Part shown: positions 49,636 through 58,149 of the stretch, piece by piece
Numbering within the stretch: the stretch's first letter is position 1
How the letters are laid out: each line of letters opens with the position of its first letter
Source: JAYUZR01 sp043751595
GTDB lineage: Bacteria; Patescibacteriota; UBA1384; CAILIB01
NCBI GenBank assembly: GCA_043751595.1
Contig: JAYUZR010000020.1
Coordinates: 1 to 64,000, forward strand
DNA length: 64,000 nucleotides
Direction of reading: 5' to 3'
Notes under the pieces: generated by a model
Seen by the model: only the letters and a program-made list of their open reading frames with translations
Databases searched by the model: none
Told to the model about the DNA's origin: nothing
Made by a program: the position numbers and the translations under genes

Positions 49636-51338
49636 AATCAACTGATCTTACCCAGCAAAAAGAGCGCTCATTAAAAACACTTAGTTTTTTGGTCGGCCTC
49701 TACCCCCTCGCTTTTCAGGAACGACACGGGGAAGAAATGAAAGAGCACTACCACCAGACTATTTCTCAGGCGGCCAAGCACGGCGATAGCCTTATTCTTA
49801 GCGAACACTTCTTGGGCCTGCTCCTAGAACTTCCCGCCAGCCTTAGTACTGAGTGGTGGCATCACCTAGTATATAAAACCACTAGTACGCAAGAACGAGT
49901 CGCCATCAGTATCGAGTACAGCAAAAAGCCGAGCCTTGTCTGGGCAATTCTTGCCTGCATCTACTTTTATATCGGTCCGCAACTTTCTTCATTCACCTAC
50001 TTTTTAGCCTTTCCTGGAGTGGATAGCGCTTCTACCTTAGTATTTTGGCTACCGATTGTTATTTGGTGGATATCGCTCGGAGTGGCAACCTTCCGGTTTA
50101 CCAAAAGGCTTTTCATTGGCTTTTTGGCACTCATTCCTCTTCCACTTATTCTTCTGGGGTATAGCACCCTCTTCCCGGTTGGAATCTATGGGTTTTTGGA
50201 TGATAGCTTCTTCGCCCTGGCGTTTATCATTCAATACTTTTCCGTTTTCTTCATTTTTAAACACCCGGAACGGTTTAAGCGTAAAGACCTAAGTGCAGTA
50301 AGTGCGAAAGACAGTGAAAGCTACACTACCTTTACAAAAACCCGAAGAAACCGCCGACTGATTACCTTTGGAGTTGTATTTGGCTTGATACTATTTGCCA
50401 ATGGGATCGCCTATGGCGTAGATCAGGCCGTAGAGGTCACTCCAATCGAGCCACTGCTTATGTACGGTGCTGGGCAGTCTAGGATGTACTTAATGACTTC
50501 CATTGAGGATATTGCACCTAAGGATCGTGGTGAAAAGATTACTGACTACATCAATAGTCCTGCCGCTCTCCCAGTTCCGCAAGATGTACAGAAAGAAGTT
50601 AGCACTCGGTATGTCTCATCTAAAAAGGCACTGGAGATTCTAGATAGCGTCGCCCTGCGCTCATGGGACTTTGACCCTACAATCTCAATGGAACGCCCAA
50701 ATGACTTTGCCGCTACTCTCTCAATGCAAGTTGTCTCATTGCATGGATTAGCCACCAATAACGCAGAAGATATTCACCTAGTCTTTTCTTGTCTTCAAAA
50801 GTACCTTTCTGCCCAGGGCAAGCTTGAGTTCGATTACTTTTCTGGGACTAAACTCCTAGCCCGGCAGCTTGAGCAGTACCAGCTTATTTCAGCAAGTTTT
50901 ACCCAAGAAGAACGCCAAGAAATAGTGGCGATTCTCACCAAGTTGCCCGATCTTCACCGAGCCTACTCCGCCGCCATTGCCCACGAATATCAGGTGCAAA
51001 CTACGTGGGATTCTACTCTCGACTTTTACAAAACCCTGCGCTACATGCCGTATGTATTTATGCCAAATACCACTCATGCACGAGCGGCAAAGTTTTTTAA
51101 AGCAGCACAAGAGCGAATGCTAGCAGCGTGCACACCAGAAGATGCGGTGGCACAGTTATCGATTCAAGATGGAAGTGGCTTCATGGAGTATAAGGTCTCA
51201 ACCATTTTGACTCCAAATTCAATTGGAAACTGGATGACAAGTGACCGAGTTCCCCCTTCGGCTGATACCTACCGGATTAACGGCAAGCGCAACTTATGTA
51301 GGGCGGAGGCAAAGTTAAACGAGGTACTTAAGAGTTAA
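49632..51338 (+). CDS. Membrane protein coupled to PadR
   Basis: The 568-residue product begins with a cytoplasmic helical segment (YPLAFQERHGEEMKEHYHQ) like the PadR-partner (HAAS-type) proteins. It continues with about five membrane helices (about residues 95-215), one more near 237-260, and a C-terminal soluble domain of about 300 residues without a recognised motif. The overlap with padR makes a regulator-effector unit likely. It might sense envelope or membrane stress. Confidence 0.65.
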   Translation: MKSTDLTQQKERSLKTLSFLVGLYPLAFQERHGEEMKEHYHQTISQAAKHGDSLILSEHFLGLLLELPASLSTEWWHHLVYKTTSTQERVAISIEYSKKPSLVWAILACIYFYIGPQLSSFTYFLAFPGVDSASTLVFWLPIVIWWISLGVATFRFTKRLFIGFLALIPLPLILLGYSTLFPVGIYGFLDDSFFALAFIIQYFSVFFIFKHPERFKRKDLSAVSAKDSESYTTFTKTRRNRRLITFGVVFGLILFANGIAYGVDQAVEVTPIEPLLMYGAGQSRMYLMTSIEDIAPKDRGEKITDYINSPAALPVPQDVQKEVSTRYVSSKKALEILDSVALRSWDFDPTISMERPNDFAATLSMQVVSLHGLATNNAEDIHLVFSCLQKYLSAQGKLEFDYFSGTKLLARQLEQYQLISASFTQEERQEIVAILTKLPDLHRAYSAAIAHEYQVQTTWDSTLDFYKTLRYMPYVFMPNTTHARAAKFFKAAQERMLAACTPEDAVAQLSIQDGSGFMEYKVSTILTPNSIGNWMTSDRVPPSADTYRINGKRNLCRAEAKLNEVLKS

Positions 51339-52326
51339 GCAGCCTTCTCAGTGCCTCAAGCCGTTGCTCATAATACCCCCTAAAAACTCCCTCTTCGCGG
51401 CGTAATAACTCAGCGCCAGTACCCAACCGCTCGCGCTCAAGGTTGCCGAGCGACCAAACAAGATCGGCAATTCTGGAGCCTAGATCGTGAACAGTGATCC
51501 TCGCTTGCAAATAGGGATCTGCATGACGCTCCTCATACGCCGCGAGAAAGCCCTCTTTAAACTCGGAACTAACATGATTAACCGTAAAGAGAAACGATAA
51601 CTCAGCCGCAGGGTCACCATACTCCGACTCACTCCAATCGATGAAGGTAATACCCTGGTCGTGCCACAGCACGTTCCCGGGATTGGGGTCGCCGTGTAGG
51701 AGTGCAAAGGAAGAGCCTGCAAAGGCTCTAGCATTCTGCTGAATATGCTCTTCATACCTAGTAATAGCACGATTCAACAACTGAGCCGCCTCAGAGTAAT
51801 GCTCCAGATTAACCTTACCTAGAGGAGTTATCACCCAGGTTTGGTGCGCTGCCTTAGCCGCATCTAAGTAGGTTCCTTCTTGGTGCGGAGTACCGGGAGA
51901 CGGAGAAAAGGTAGGGCTACGTTGAGCGTGAATATCGGCCAGCACTCCAGCTAAGGCCTGTACATGCTCCTTAGGCATGGCATCGTATGAGCGGTGCTCA
52001 CCTGGGATAAACTCCATCAACAAAAAGGAACCTGGAAGAAAGTCAGGATTACCGAGATGGTACACTCTGGGAGCCAGTACACCATCTAGAACCTTAAGCC
52101 TTGTATGCTCATGCACGATCACATCCACCCCATCCTCTTGAGGGGTTGGATAAAACCGCAGTACGTGCGAAGGGCGCTCATCACCTTTGAAGTGGACTGA
52201 GTAGTTTACATTGTGATGCCCACCACTTAGCCGATTAAGTTGGAACGGCGCATGGGTATCGCGTCCGAAAACGGAAGGATGAAGTCCAGAAAGATGATCA
52301 GAGAGCTGAGTGAGGAGTTCGGACAT
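51328..52326 (-). CDS. Aminoglycoside/choline kinase-type phosphotransferase (APH family)
   Basis: The 332-residue product has the APH kinase signature: LSGGHHNVNYSVHF (nucleotide loop), HVLRFYP, FLLMEFIPGE (hinge), LLHGDPNPGNVLW (Brenner-type catalytic HGDxxxxN) and FIDWSESEYGDPAAELSFL (DxD metal). The substrate could be an aminoglycoside, choline, a sugar or a macrolide. The start at 52326 is chosen because TGC-TATCCT ends six bases before it; the longer frame has a non-coding-like N-terminus. It ends inside the last 11 bases of the convergent gene. Confidence 0.87.
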   Translation of the reverse strand: MSELLTQLSDHLSGLHPSVFGRDTHAPFQLNRLSGGHHNVNYSVHFKGDERPSHVLRFYPTPQEDGVDVIVHEHTRLKVLDGVLAPRVYHLGNPDFLPGSFLLMEFIPGEHRSYDAMPKEHVQALAGVLADIHAQRSPTFSPSPGTPHQEGTYLDAAKAAHQTWVITPLGKVNLEHYSEAAQLLNRAITRYEEHIQQNARAFAGSSFALLHGDPNPGNVLWHDQGITFIDWSESEYGDPAAELSFLFTVNHVSSEFKEGFLAAYEERHADPYLQARITVHDLGSRIADLVWSLGNLERERLGTGAELLRREEGVFRGYYEQRLEALRRLLNS

Positions 52327-52332
52327 ACTGAC

Positions 52333-52341
52333 AGGATAGCA
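52333..52341 (-). promoter_or_regulatory. Extended -10, leaderless start of 51328-52326
   Basis: On the minus strand TGC-TATCCT is followed by six bases and the ATG. Confidence 0.7.
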
Positions 52342-52462
52342 AATACTAGAGACGACTTCACTAGATGCAACCCAATAAAACCTGTAATACTTGCACCATG
52401 CACACACCCTCTTACGAAATTGAGGCGAATTACGTGGCACCAAACTAATAAGTAGTATCGAA

Positions 52463-53038
52463 ATGGAAGAAGCACCAAACAAACTTGGAGAAGTCTTATT
52501 TGAAAATCGCACCATCTCGAGAAAGAGCAACGAACTCCTACTTCAATACATCGCAATCACCGCATTTAGCGGACTCTTTGGCTTAGTATTCTCAGCGATA
52601 GTTGGCAGTAATTACTTGATTACAGGCCTCATTACTATTTCGCCAATACTAGCGCTCGCACTGTATCAAAAACTCAGTGGAGGTTTTCGTACTTTCATTC
52701 TCTACGAGAAGGCCATTATTGACCTGCCCTCCGGCACCATGACCACCGTTGATCGCATCACTGAGGTTCAGGTTTCTGTAGTTGCTGGTAGTAACTACAA
52801 AGTCCATATCATTACCGATACCGGTCGTGCTTCCTATCCCTTGTATTGGGCGGGTGTTGATCCATTACAATCTGATGCCCTACAACAAAACCCTGGCTTA
52901 AAAAAGTTTGAAGTAGCACTAGAAAAACTTGGGTTTACCAAAGAGCCCTTTTATAGTTCGAGCGAAGCCGCACTAAGTCGGGTAACCCTTTTCCTCCTTA
53001 ATCGTAAGGTTGTATATCGGTATAGACGGACCAAATAA
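52463..53038 (+). CDS. Two-helix membrane protein with C-terminal soluble domain
   Basis: The 191-residue product has two close membrane segments (about residues 29-52 and 55-71) and a soluble C-terminus that looks PH-like: FRTFILYEKAIIDLPSGTMTTVDRITEVQVSVV, then KVHIITDTGRASYPLYW. No family is certain. TAGTAT lies four bases before the ATG. Confidence 0.65.
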   Translation: MEEAPNKLGEVLFENRTISRKSNELLLQYIAITAFSGLFGLVFSAIVGSNYLITGLITISPILALALYQKLSGGFRTFILYEKAIIDLPSGTMTTVDRITEVQVSVVAGSNYKVHIITDTGRASYPLYWAGVDPLQSDALQQNPGLKKFEVALEKLGFTKEPFYSSSEAALSRVTLFLLNRKVVYRYRRTK

Positions 53039-53050
53039 GACCTCTCGAGA

Positions 53051-53701
53051 CTAGTTTTGTATCTCATCGTAGCTAGCCAGGTTTTCGCCGCTATACGCAT
53101 CGATGTATACGCGCCAGTTAGTAAGCTTAATAAACCACGCAAGGTGAGGAACCCCCTCGTAACGGATGAATACCTTTTGCGGATCATCCTTAACATCAGC
53201 TCGCACTACCGTATAGGTTTGAGGATGCTTATTAATATCGTAGCGAACAAGCTCTTTTCCGATTAATGTATCGAGCGCCTGATCTGCCGAGATATCCGCC
53301 TTCGTTGGCGTTGTGCCCGGAATGCTTAGATAGCGCCCCGTCTGCACTATTGGCATCTTTGCCAGATCCTTTGGTACATCGACCATAAACTGGTTTTCAG
53401 CGATGGCAATACCTTGAAACCTAGCCTGATTAAAGGTTATCGAATATGCACTGCCGCCATCAAAAACCTTTACCAGCTCTACTTGATCAGCAGCTGGCAC
53501 CGCACTTTCCTCGCCCTGAATAAGCGCCTGCTTTGCGGCAATAACCGATGATGCCTCATCGCGCTGCGCTACTTGCTTGGTCGCCACTGCAAGGGCAGCG
53601 GACTTCTGACTCTGCCGAGTAAGCGCGAACTGAACAATAGTAAGTAGCCCCAAGATACTTACCACCACCAAAGAAACAAGCAAGCGATTAGTTGAGCGCA
53701 T
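53051..53701 (-). CDS. Membrane-anchored protein with PepSY-like end
   Basis: The 216-residue product has an N-terminal anchor (about residues 7-27), a coiled-coil-like linker and an extracytoplasmic domain. The end reads LTNWRVYIDAYSGENLASYDE, similar to the 'W.vyvDa.tGeil' strand of PepSY and thermolysin-propeptide domains. It could be an inhibitor or accessory protein in the envelope. TATAAG lies seven bases before the ATG. Confidence 0.6.
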   Translation of the reverse strand: MRSTNRLLVSLVVVSILGLLTIVQFALTRQSQKSAALAVATKQVAQRDEASSVIAAKQALIQGEESAVPAADQVELVKVFDGGSAYSITFNQARFQGIAIAENQFMVDVPKDLAKMPIVQTGRYLSIPGTTPTKADISADQALDTLIGKELVRYDINKHPQTYTVVRADVKDDPQKVFIRYEGVPHLAWFIKLTNWRVYIDAYSGENLASYDEIQN

Positions 53702-53776
53702 TATAATGCTTATAGTTGATGCGCTTATAGTACTACTGCCATTTTGACAGGTAAATCAGACATCAGAAAAAGACAG

Positions 53777-54529
53777 TTAGAGTGATTGAGTAAGACTCAG
53801 TAGGACAGCATGAGTCGCTTGATTACCACCAATAAACTCCCTGTCCTCGGCGCTAATATCTAGCGAACCATCAAAAGAAGTGAATACACCTCCCGCCTCC
53901 TCTAGAATAAGCTTACCGGCAAATTCAGGAAAAACATCTTTGGTGAGACTTAAAAATCCATCGTATCGGCCAGCTGCCGTCCAACAATAACTAACAGCAA
54001 AAGAGGCGGGGTTTCGGTAAGCAGAAAAGTGATGAACAATATCCCAGCCCTTATCACCAGCAATAGTCCCCTCCTGTTTTTTACTGAGATTATAGACCAC
54101 TTTTTTTGAGTCGCTAGAAACGTGAATAGGGCTGCCATTTAAGGTTGTACCCTTTCCTTTTTCGGCAACAAATAGTTCTTGCACCGAAGGATCGTACACA
54201 GCTGCGAAGACAGGCTCACCATTCTTTAAGTGACTAATAACACAAGCGTAGTGTGGGATGCCGGCAATAAAAGATGAGGCTCCGCTGATAGGATCGATCA
54301 CCCAGACATCTTCATTGTCTTTGTACTGATCATGCTCTTCTTCGGCAAATATATGATGGTCTGGATATGTGCCGTGAATGAGCGTAACCAATTCTCGCTC
54401 AATACGCAGATCTTCTTCAGTTAAGTATTCTTTAAGAACGCCAATATCGGCTACGTTTCCGGTTTTGGTGAGTAGTCGTTTGCCCGAAACAACTAGCTGA
54501 TCGATGAGGGTTTTGTAGAGGGAGTCCAT
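53777..54529 (-). CDS. Inositol monophosphatase-like protein with degenerate metal sites
   Basis: The 250-residue product follows the IMPase fold and length: IFAEEEHDQY (Glu site retained), VWVIDPISGASSFIAGI in place of DPIDGTxNF, and DVFPEFAGKLILEEAGG in place of WDxAAG. Thus the second Asp and the Thr of the DPIDGT motif and the C-terminal WD pair are changed, which removes ligands for catalysis in the family. It may be inactive or use another chemistry. TGC-TACCAT ends six bases before the chosen ATG. Confidence 0.85.
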   Translation of the reverse strand: MDSLYKTLIDQLVVSGKRLLTKTGNVADIGVLKEYLTEEDLRIERELVTLIHGTYPDHHIFAEEEHDQYKDNEDVWVIDPISGASSFIAGIPHYACVISHLKNGEPVFAAVYDPSVQELFVAEKGKGTTLNGSPIHVSSDSKKVVYNLSKKQEGTIAGDKGWDIVHHFSAYRNPASFAVSYCWTAAGRYDGFLSLTKDVFPEFAGKLILEEAGGVFTSFDGSLDISAEDREFIGGNQATHAVLLSLTQSL

Positions 54530-54535
54530 GAGTAG

Positions 54536-54544
54536 ATGGTAGCA
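54536..54544 (-). promoter_or_regulatory. Extended -10, leaderless start of 53777-54529
   Basis: On the minus strand TGC-TACCAT is followed by six bases and the ATG at 54529. Confidence 0.68.
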
Positions 54545-54618
54545 GAATAGGATCAACTCCACTTGACTAGTAGTGGCACAAAGTTAGTCTAGGCTCATGG
54601 AGATACATAACCAATCCC

Positions 54619-55332
54619 ATGAAATCACTCCATCCGCTCCAACTAGAAATCCTTCAGAAACTTCTTTTCTCCACTTCCCTTCGCTTTACCGACCTTAGAC
54701 CAAACGAAGAAGTAGAGAATAATCAACTAGATTTTCATCTTCATAAGCTAATAGAGCTGAGCTACGTAGAAAAACGTGGCCTTGGATACGGCTTAACCTC
54801 ACTTGGAAAGGAGTACGCCGGTAGAATCGATACATCCAACCGACTTATCACTCGGCAAGGAAAGATTGGTGTCATTATTGGCTGTATTCGGGAGCGAAAT
54901 GGCGAGAATGAGTTTCTTTTTTACACCCGCCTTAAGCAACCATTTTTTGAATGCCAGGGATTTCCTACCGGTAAGATCCAATTTGGCGAGAGCATTGTAG
55001 AAACGGCTGAACGAGAGTTATTTGAGGAAACCGGATTAACCGGCAAGGCATCTGTTATTCAGCTTACCCATTATCGAGTACGAGCCATCGGTACCTCTGA
55101 GCTACTCGAGGATAAGTACTTATTCCTCTGCAAAGTGTCCGAGCCCGAAGGCGAGCTAATAGAGCGATCGGAAGAGGGCTTGTATTACTGGGTGAAGGAA
55201 TCAGAAGTAGAAACAGTCATCACTAATCCCTTTGATCCTATTGATGAATATCCGCGAGGAATTGAGCTACTTAAGAAAGATAATCCGATGGTTGAGATCA
55301 TTGAGATTGAGCATGAGGGGAAGAAGTTTTAG
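54619..55332 (+). CDS. NUDIX hydrolase with N-terminal winged helix
   Basis: The 237-residue product starts with a winged-helix-like domain (about residues 1-72: LQLEILQKLLFSTSLRFTDLRP, then LDFHLHKLIELSYVEKRGLGYGLTSLGKEYA). A NUDIX domain follows, with box GKIQFGE, spacer, RELFEETGL (about 117-139). The order HTH then NUDIX is the reverse of NrtR-type regulators. It may be a nucleotide-sensing enzyme or regulator. Confidence 0.85.
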   Translation: MKSLHPLQLEILQKLLFSTSLRFTDLRPNEEVENNQLDFHLHKLIELSYVEKRGLGYGLTSLGKEYAGRIDTSNRLITRQGKIGVIIGCIRERNGENEFLFYTRLKQPFFECQGFPTGKIQFGESIVETAERELFEETGLTGKASVIQLTHYRVRAIGTSELLEDKYLFLCKVSEPEGELIERSEEGLYYWVKESEVETVITNPFDPIDEYPRGIELLKKDNPMVEIIEIEHEGKKF

Positions 55333-55347
55333 GTCGGGGAAAGAGGA
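55332..55347 (-). repeat. Duplicate of the tRNA-Pro 3' end
   Basis: GGTCGGGGAAAGAGGA (16 bases) at 55332-55347 is identical to 55466-55481, which is the acceptor/T-arm 3' end of tRNA-Pro read on the plus strand. The two copies lie 134 bases apart in the same orientation, as in short attachment-site duplications at tRNA genes. Confidence 0.8.
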
Positions 55348-55427
55348 AGTCGCGCTTCGCGCTCAACATTTCTCCATACTTCCTTAGTAGAAATGGTGAA
55401 CCTTGGTTTCAAGCCTCGCTTCGCGAC

Positions 55428-55465
55428 ATACCAAAAGAACCGCCGTTAGGCGGTTCTTTTGGTAT
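55428..55465. terminator. Perfect 17-bp hairpin downstream of tRNA-Pro
   Basis: The arms beginning ATACCAAAAGAACCGCC (55428-55444) and GGCGGTTCTTTTGGTAT (55449-55465) pair perfectly around GTTA. On the minus strand it directly follows the tRNA-Pro CCA end, so it is its terminator. Confidence 0.85.
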
Positions 55466-55541
55466 GGTCGGGGAAAGAGGATTTGAACCTCCGATCTCCG
55501 GACCCCCAGCCCGGCGCACTAGGCCACTATGCTATTCCCCG
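55465..55541 (-). tRNA. tRNA-Pro (anticodon GGG)
   Basis: On the minus strand the acceptor arms CGGGGAA and TTCCCCG pair, the anticodon stem CCGGG/TCCGG encloses CTGGGGG (anticodon GGG), the T-loop is GTTCAAATC, and CCA is encoded at 55467-55465. Confidence 0.95.
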
Positions 55542-55544
55542 AGA

Positions 55545-55614
55545 GAGTGAGGCAGAAAAGTAAGCTAGCTTACTTTTTGCCGAGCGAATGAGGGGAGATA
55601 TCGCGAAGCGATAT
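55545..55614 (-). repeat. tRNA-flanking double-hairpin module, copy B (5' of tRNA-Pro)
   Basis: Read on the minus strand towards tRNA-Pro: hairpin 1 ATATCGC/GCGATAT (55614-55598), the 16-base core CCCCTCATTCGCTCGG (55595-55580), hairpin 2 as a perfect 22-base palindrome (55577-55556) and CCTCACTC (55552-55545) just before the tRNA. The core, its two-base gap to hairpin 2, and the CCTCACTC box are the same as in copy A (837-912), while the hairpin arms differ in sequence but keep full pairing. Confidence 0.82.
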
Positions 55615-55803
55615 TACCCGAATCTTAACTGGAGCACTTACAAGGGGGATTCCGACATAAAGAAAGATGACCCCCTTTCCTCGTATGCGGCCTGGATCTA
55701 ATTCCAGGTGGGTAACCTCACGCATAGCCCACGGGCTATGCAAATATTGGAATTCCCGTAGCGTTTGATGGTGACCACATACGAAGCGGTAGGTCGCTGG
55801 CAT
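55570..55803 (-). CDS. Small protein of unknown function, 77 aa
   Basis: The ATG at 55803 has GGAGGT just upstream on the minus strand, so this is preferred over a GTG 13 codons earlier. The product MPATYRFVCGHHQTLREF... is soluble; I recognise no family. The last dozen codons (DISPHSLGKK-stop) are encoded by repeat module copy B, so the repeat supplies the C-terminus and the stop codon. The gene may be an acquired or truncated one. Confidence 0.5.
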   Translation of the reverse strand: MPATYRFVCGHHQTLREFQYLHSPWAMREVTHLELDPGRIRGKGVIFLYVGIPLVSAPVKIRVISLRDISPHSLGKK

Positions 55804-55853
55804 CCTACCTCCATCTGCCAGATATATCAAGCTTTCGCACACTGCTAAAAACT

Positions 55854-55862
55854 TGGTATACT
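55854..55862 (+). promoter_or_regulatory. Extended -10 of 55872-58139
   Basis: TGG-TATACT ends nine bases before the ATG at 55872; a leaderless or very short leader is expected. Confidence 0.62.
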
Positions 55863-55871
55863 CTCACGTAT

Positions 55872-58139
55872 ATGAGTCAGTCCCTCGTGCGGCTTTGCCG
55901 CATTGTGGCCCCAGAACGCCTATCAGATCGCTTCCTTACCTCGGGTGTTCTCACCCAGCAAGAGGGCGATTTTGATGCTCAAAAAAGCGTCATCCTCTGC
56001 TACGTTCTCGAGATCACACGTCCCTGGTTCCCCTCCTCCACTGTGTTTGCAGCGGTGCGTGATGCACTTGCTGAAACCCTGCCATCGCTCACGCCTGGCG
56101 AAACCCTCATTGATCAGATCGAAGAACTTCTTCGCCTGGTTAACCGTCGCCTGGCCGATATCTCTGATCAAGGCGAAACCGACTGGATCGGCAACCTAAA
56201 CGGTATGATTGTCGCGATTGGCGGCAACGAACTTCACTTCTCTCAAGCCGGCAGTATTCCGGCTTATCTCTTGCAAAACAACAGAATCCGTCAGATTACC
56301 GACGATCAGCCGCAGCAACAAGATCCTAATCCCCTCCGCACCTTTGCTAACCTTTCTTCTGGCCAACTCCAAGAAGATGACCGGATCCTCTTTGGTACCC
56401 ACGAACTCTACCGCGAGCTTTCGCTCGATGCTCTTCGCCGGATCGTCGGCAAAAGCTCTCCGTATCAGGCGAGCCAGAGCATTCTTCGAGAGCTTAAGCG
56501 AGCTAAAAATCCAGGCGTACTAAGTACCATTGTTTGGTTTGGCGCAACACCAGGAGCTACGGAACCTGATTCTGTTTCCCTAGAAGAAGCCCTGCGCACT
56601 CCAATGCAAAAGGTAGTGCACACCGTTACGCCAATTGCTCACAAAACGATTCAGCACGGAAAAAGAGCAACTGGAGCCCTAAAAAAGGCAGCTGAAGTTG
56701 GCGCCCAGTATGTACAGGAGAAGGCAATTCCTGCCACTGGCCGCATCATTAAAGCTGGCGAGAATCAGGCAGAACAGGTCTTCCAAAAGATTGATACTAA
56801 GTTTCATACTACCTCCCCTGCCCTTACCGATATTCCGGTAGAGGACCCTCTGGCCGATGGCACGATTATTATCCGCCTCTATCCTCAGGTAAAAGTAAGG
56901 ACCAAAACATCTCCGCTAGTTGCGGCTCAGCGCGCTTTCTTTATTAGCCTCCACAAGCTGGCGCAAGCCTACCGTTGGGTGCAAGCAACGCAACTACGCA
57001 GAAGAGTTGGCCTGGCTGGTATTATTGTAGTGTGCGCCGGCGTTGGCACGCTCGCCATTTATGCCCGCAAGCAGCCGGTTGCTCTTACCCCTACTCAGAG
57101 CCAAAATACTACCGTTATTACTCGCCTCCGCGAAATTGAGGCTGCGGTAAAGACCGAGACCAATCAAACCACCTTGGCCCAGCTTACCACCGAGGCAAAT
57201 ACCCAGTACGATGCTCTGCAAAGCCCCGGCGAAGGCCAAAAGCGCGAGGCAGACCGCCTCTGGATAAGTATTACCGACCAACTGGATACCATTACCAAAA
57301 CGGTTCGCTTTGTTGATTCCACCGAAAGTTACACCCTACCCGCGGCTGGAAAACAGGTAATTGCCAGCCTGCCCTTTATGTACGCCACCCCAAGCGGCAA
57401 CCTTACTAGCCTGCTTCGTACCGGCAAGGGGAATGCTTCCGCCACCCAACGCACGCTTCCTATTACCGGCGACGAAGTACCAGTTGCCCTTACCCGAAGT
57501 CTTGAGGCCGATACCGCGGGTTACATTTTTACCAACCAGCGCAGCATGTATCGCATCACTCAAGAAGATGCCGAGACTACCCTTCGTAAAGTGGAGCTTG
57601 ATGGCGGCGAAAAGTTCTCCAGCGGCGATATGATCGGAACCTACCACGGCAACCTCTATATTGTAGATAGTGTAAACGGGCTCCTCTGGCGCTATGCCAC
57701 CACCGGTACCGCCTACGGCAAGGGCTCCAGCGTGATTGATAAAACCAAGTACGATCTTAAGGGAGCTACTTCCTTTGCAATTGATGGCGCGATCTACCTG
57801 CTTAAAAAGGATGGGACGGTCCAGAAGTTTGTCACCGGAAAACAGGATACTAATTTTGCCCTTACCGGCATTCCGGAAGCTTCGCCAAAGGTGGTGCAGC
57901 CGCTCCAGATTCTTACAAATGAAAATACCGATAATCTCTATTTGCTGGATGGCGGCATTACCAGTAGCGCTCGCCCGACTGCCCGTATTTTAGAGTTTAG
58001 TAAGAGCGGAAGTTTTATTCGCCAGTTTGCCTTCCCTGCAAGTGTAACGGCGGTTAAATCGGTTGATATTAGCGAGCAAGAGCGCATGATCTGGGCGTTG
58101 AGTGGCGATAAGGTGACGGCATTTAGCCTTCCACAATAG
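55872..58139 (+). CDS. PP2C-like/membrane/beta-propeller-like protein
   Basis: The 755-residue product has an N-terminal region (1-225) with weak PP2C phosphatase likeness (NGMIVAIGGNELHFSQAGSIPAYLLQNNRI, then EDDRILFGTHELYREL), in which the metal Asp residues are not evident. A basic helical linker follows, then one membrane helix (about 377-396) and a C-terminal domain of about 300 residues with repeated strands (GYIFTNQRSMYRIT, GNLYIVDSVNGLLWRY, AIYLLKKDGTVQKF, NLYLLDGG) that look like a beta-propeller. It may convey a surface signal across the membrane. A terminator follows. Confidence 0.75.
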   Translation: MSQSLVRLCRIVAPERLSDRFLTSGVLTQQEGDFDAQKSVILCYVLEITRPWFPSSTVFAAVRDALAETLPSLTPGETLIDQIEELLRLVNRRLADISDQGETDWIGNLNGMIVAIGGNELHFSQAGSIPAYLLQNNRIRQITDDQPQQQDPNPLRTFANLSSGQLQEDDRILFGTHELYRELSLDALRRIVGKSSPYQASQSILRELKRAKNPGVLSTIVWFGATPGATEPDSVSLEEALRTPMQKVVHTVTPIAHKTIQHGKRATGALKKAAEVGAQYVQEKAIPATGRIIKAGENQAEQVFQKIDTKFHTTSPALTDIPVEDPLADGTIIIRLYPQVKVRTKTSPLVAAQRAFFISLHKLAQAYRWVQATQLRRRVGLAGIIVVCAGVGTLAIYARKQPVALTPTQSQNTTVITRLREIEAAVKTETNQTTLAQLTTEANTQYDALQSPGEGQKREADRLWISITDQLDTITKTVRFVDSTESYTLPAAGKQVIASLPFMYATPSGNLTSLLRTGKGNASATQRTLPITGDEVPVALTRSLEADTAGYIFTNQRSMYRITQEDAETTLRKVELDGGEKFSSGDMIGTYHGNLYIVDSVNGLLWRYATTGTAYGKGSSVIDKTKYDLKGATSFAIDGAIYLLKKDGTVQKFVTGKQDTNFALTGIPEASPKVVQPLQILTNENTDNLYLLDGGITSSARPTARILEFSKSGSFIRQFAFPASVTAVKSVDISEQERMIWALSGDKVTAFSLPQ

Positions 58140-58149
58140 GTTACGGATT

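Noticed and set aside
55570..55842. A longer GTG-started frame beginning MCESLIYLADGG, which looks like the N-terminus of CooT-type nickel proteins
   Set aside because: The rest does not match CooT, there is no ribosome binding site at the GTG, and the ATG at 55803 has GGAGGT in front of it.
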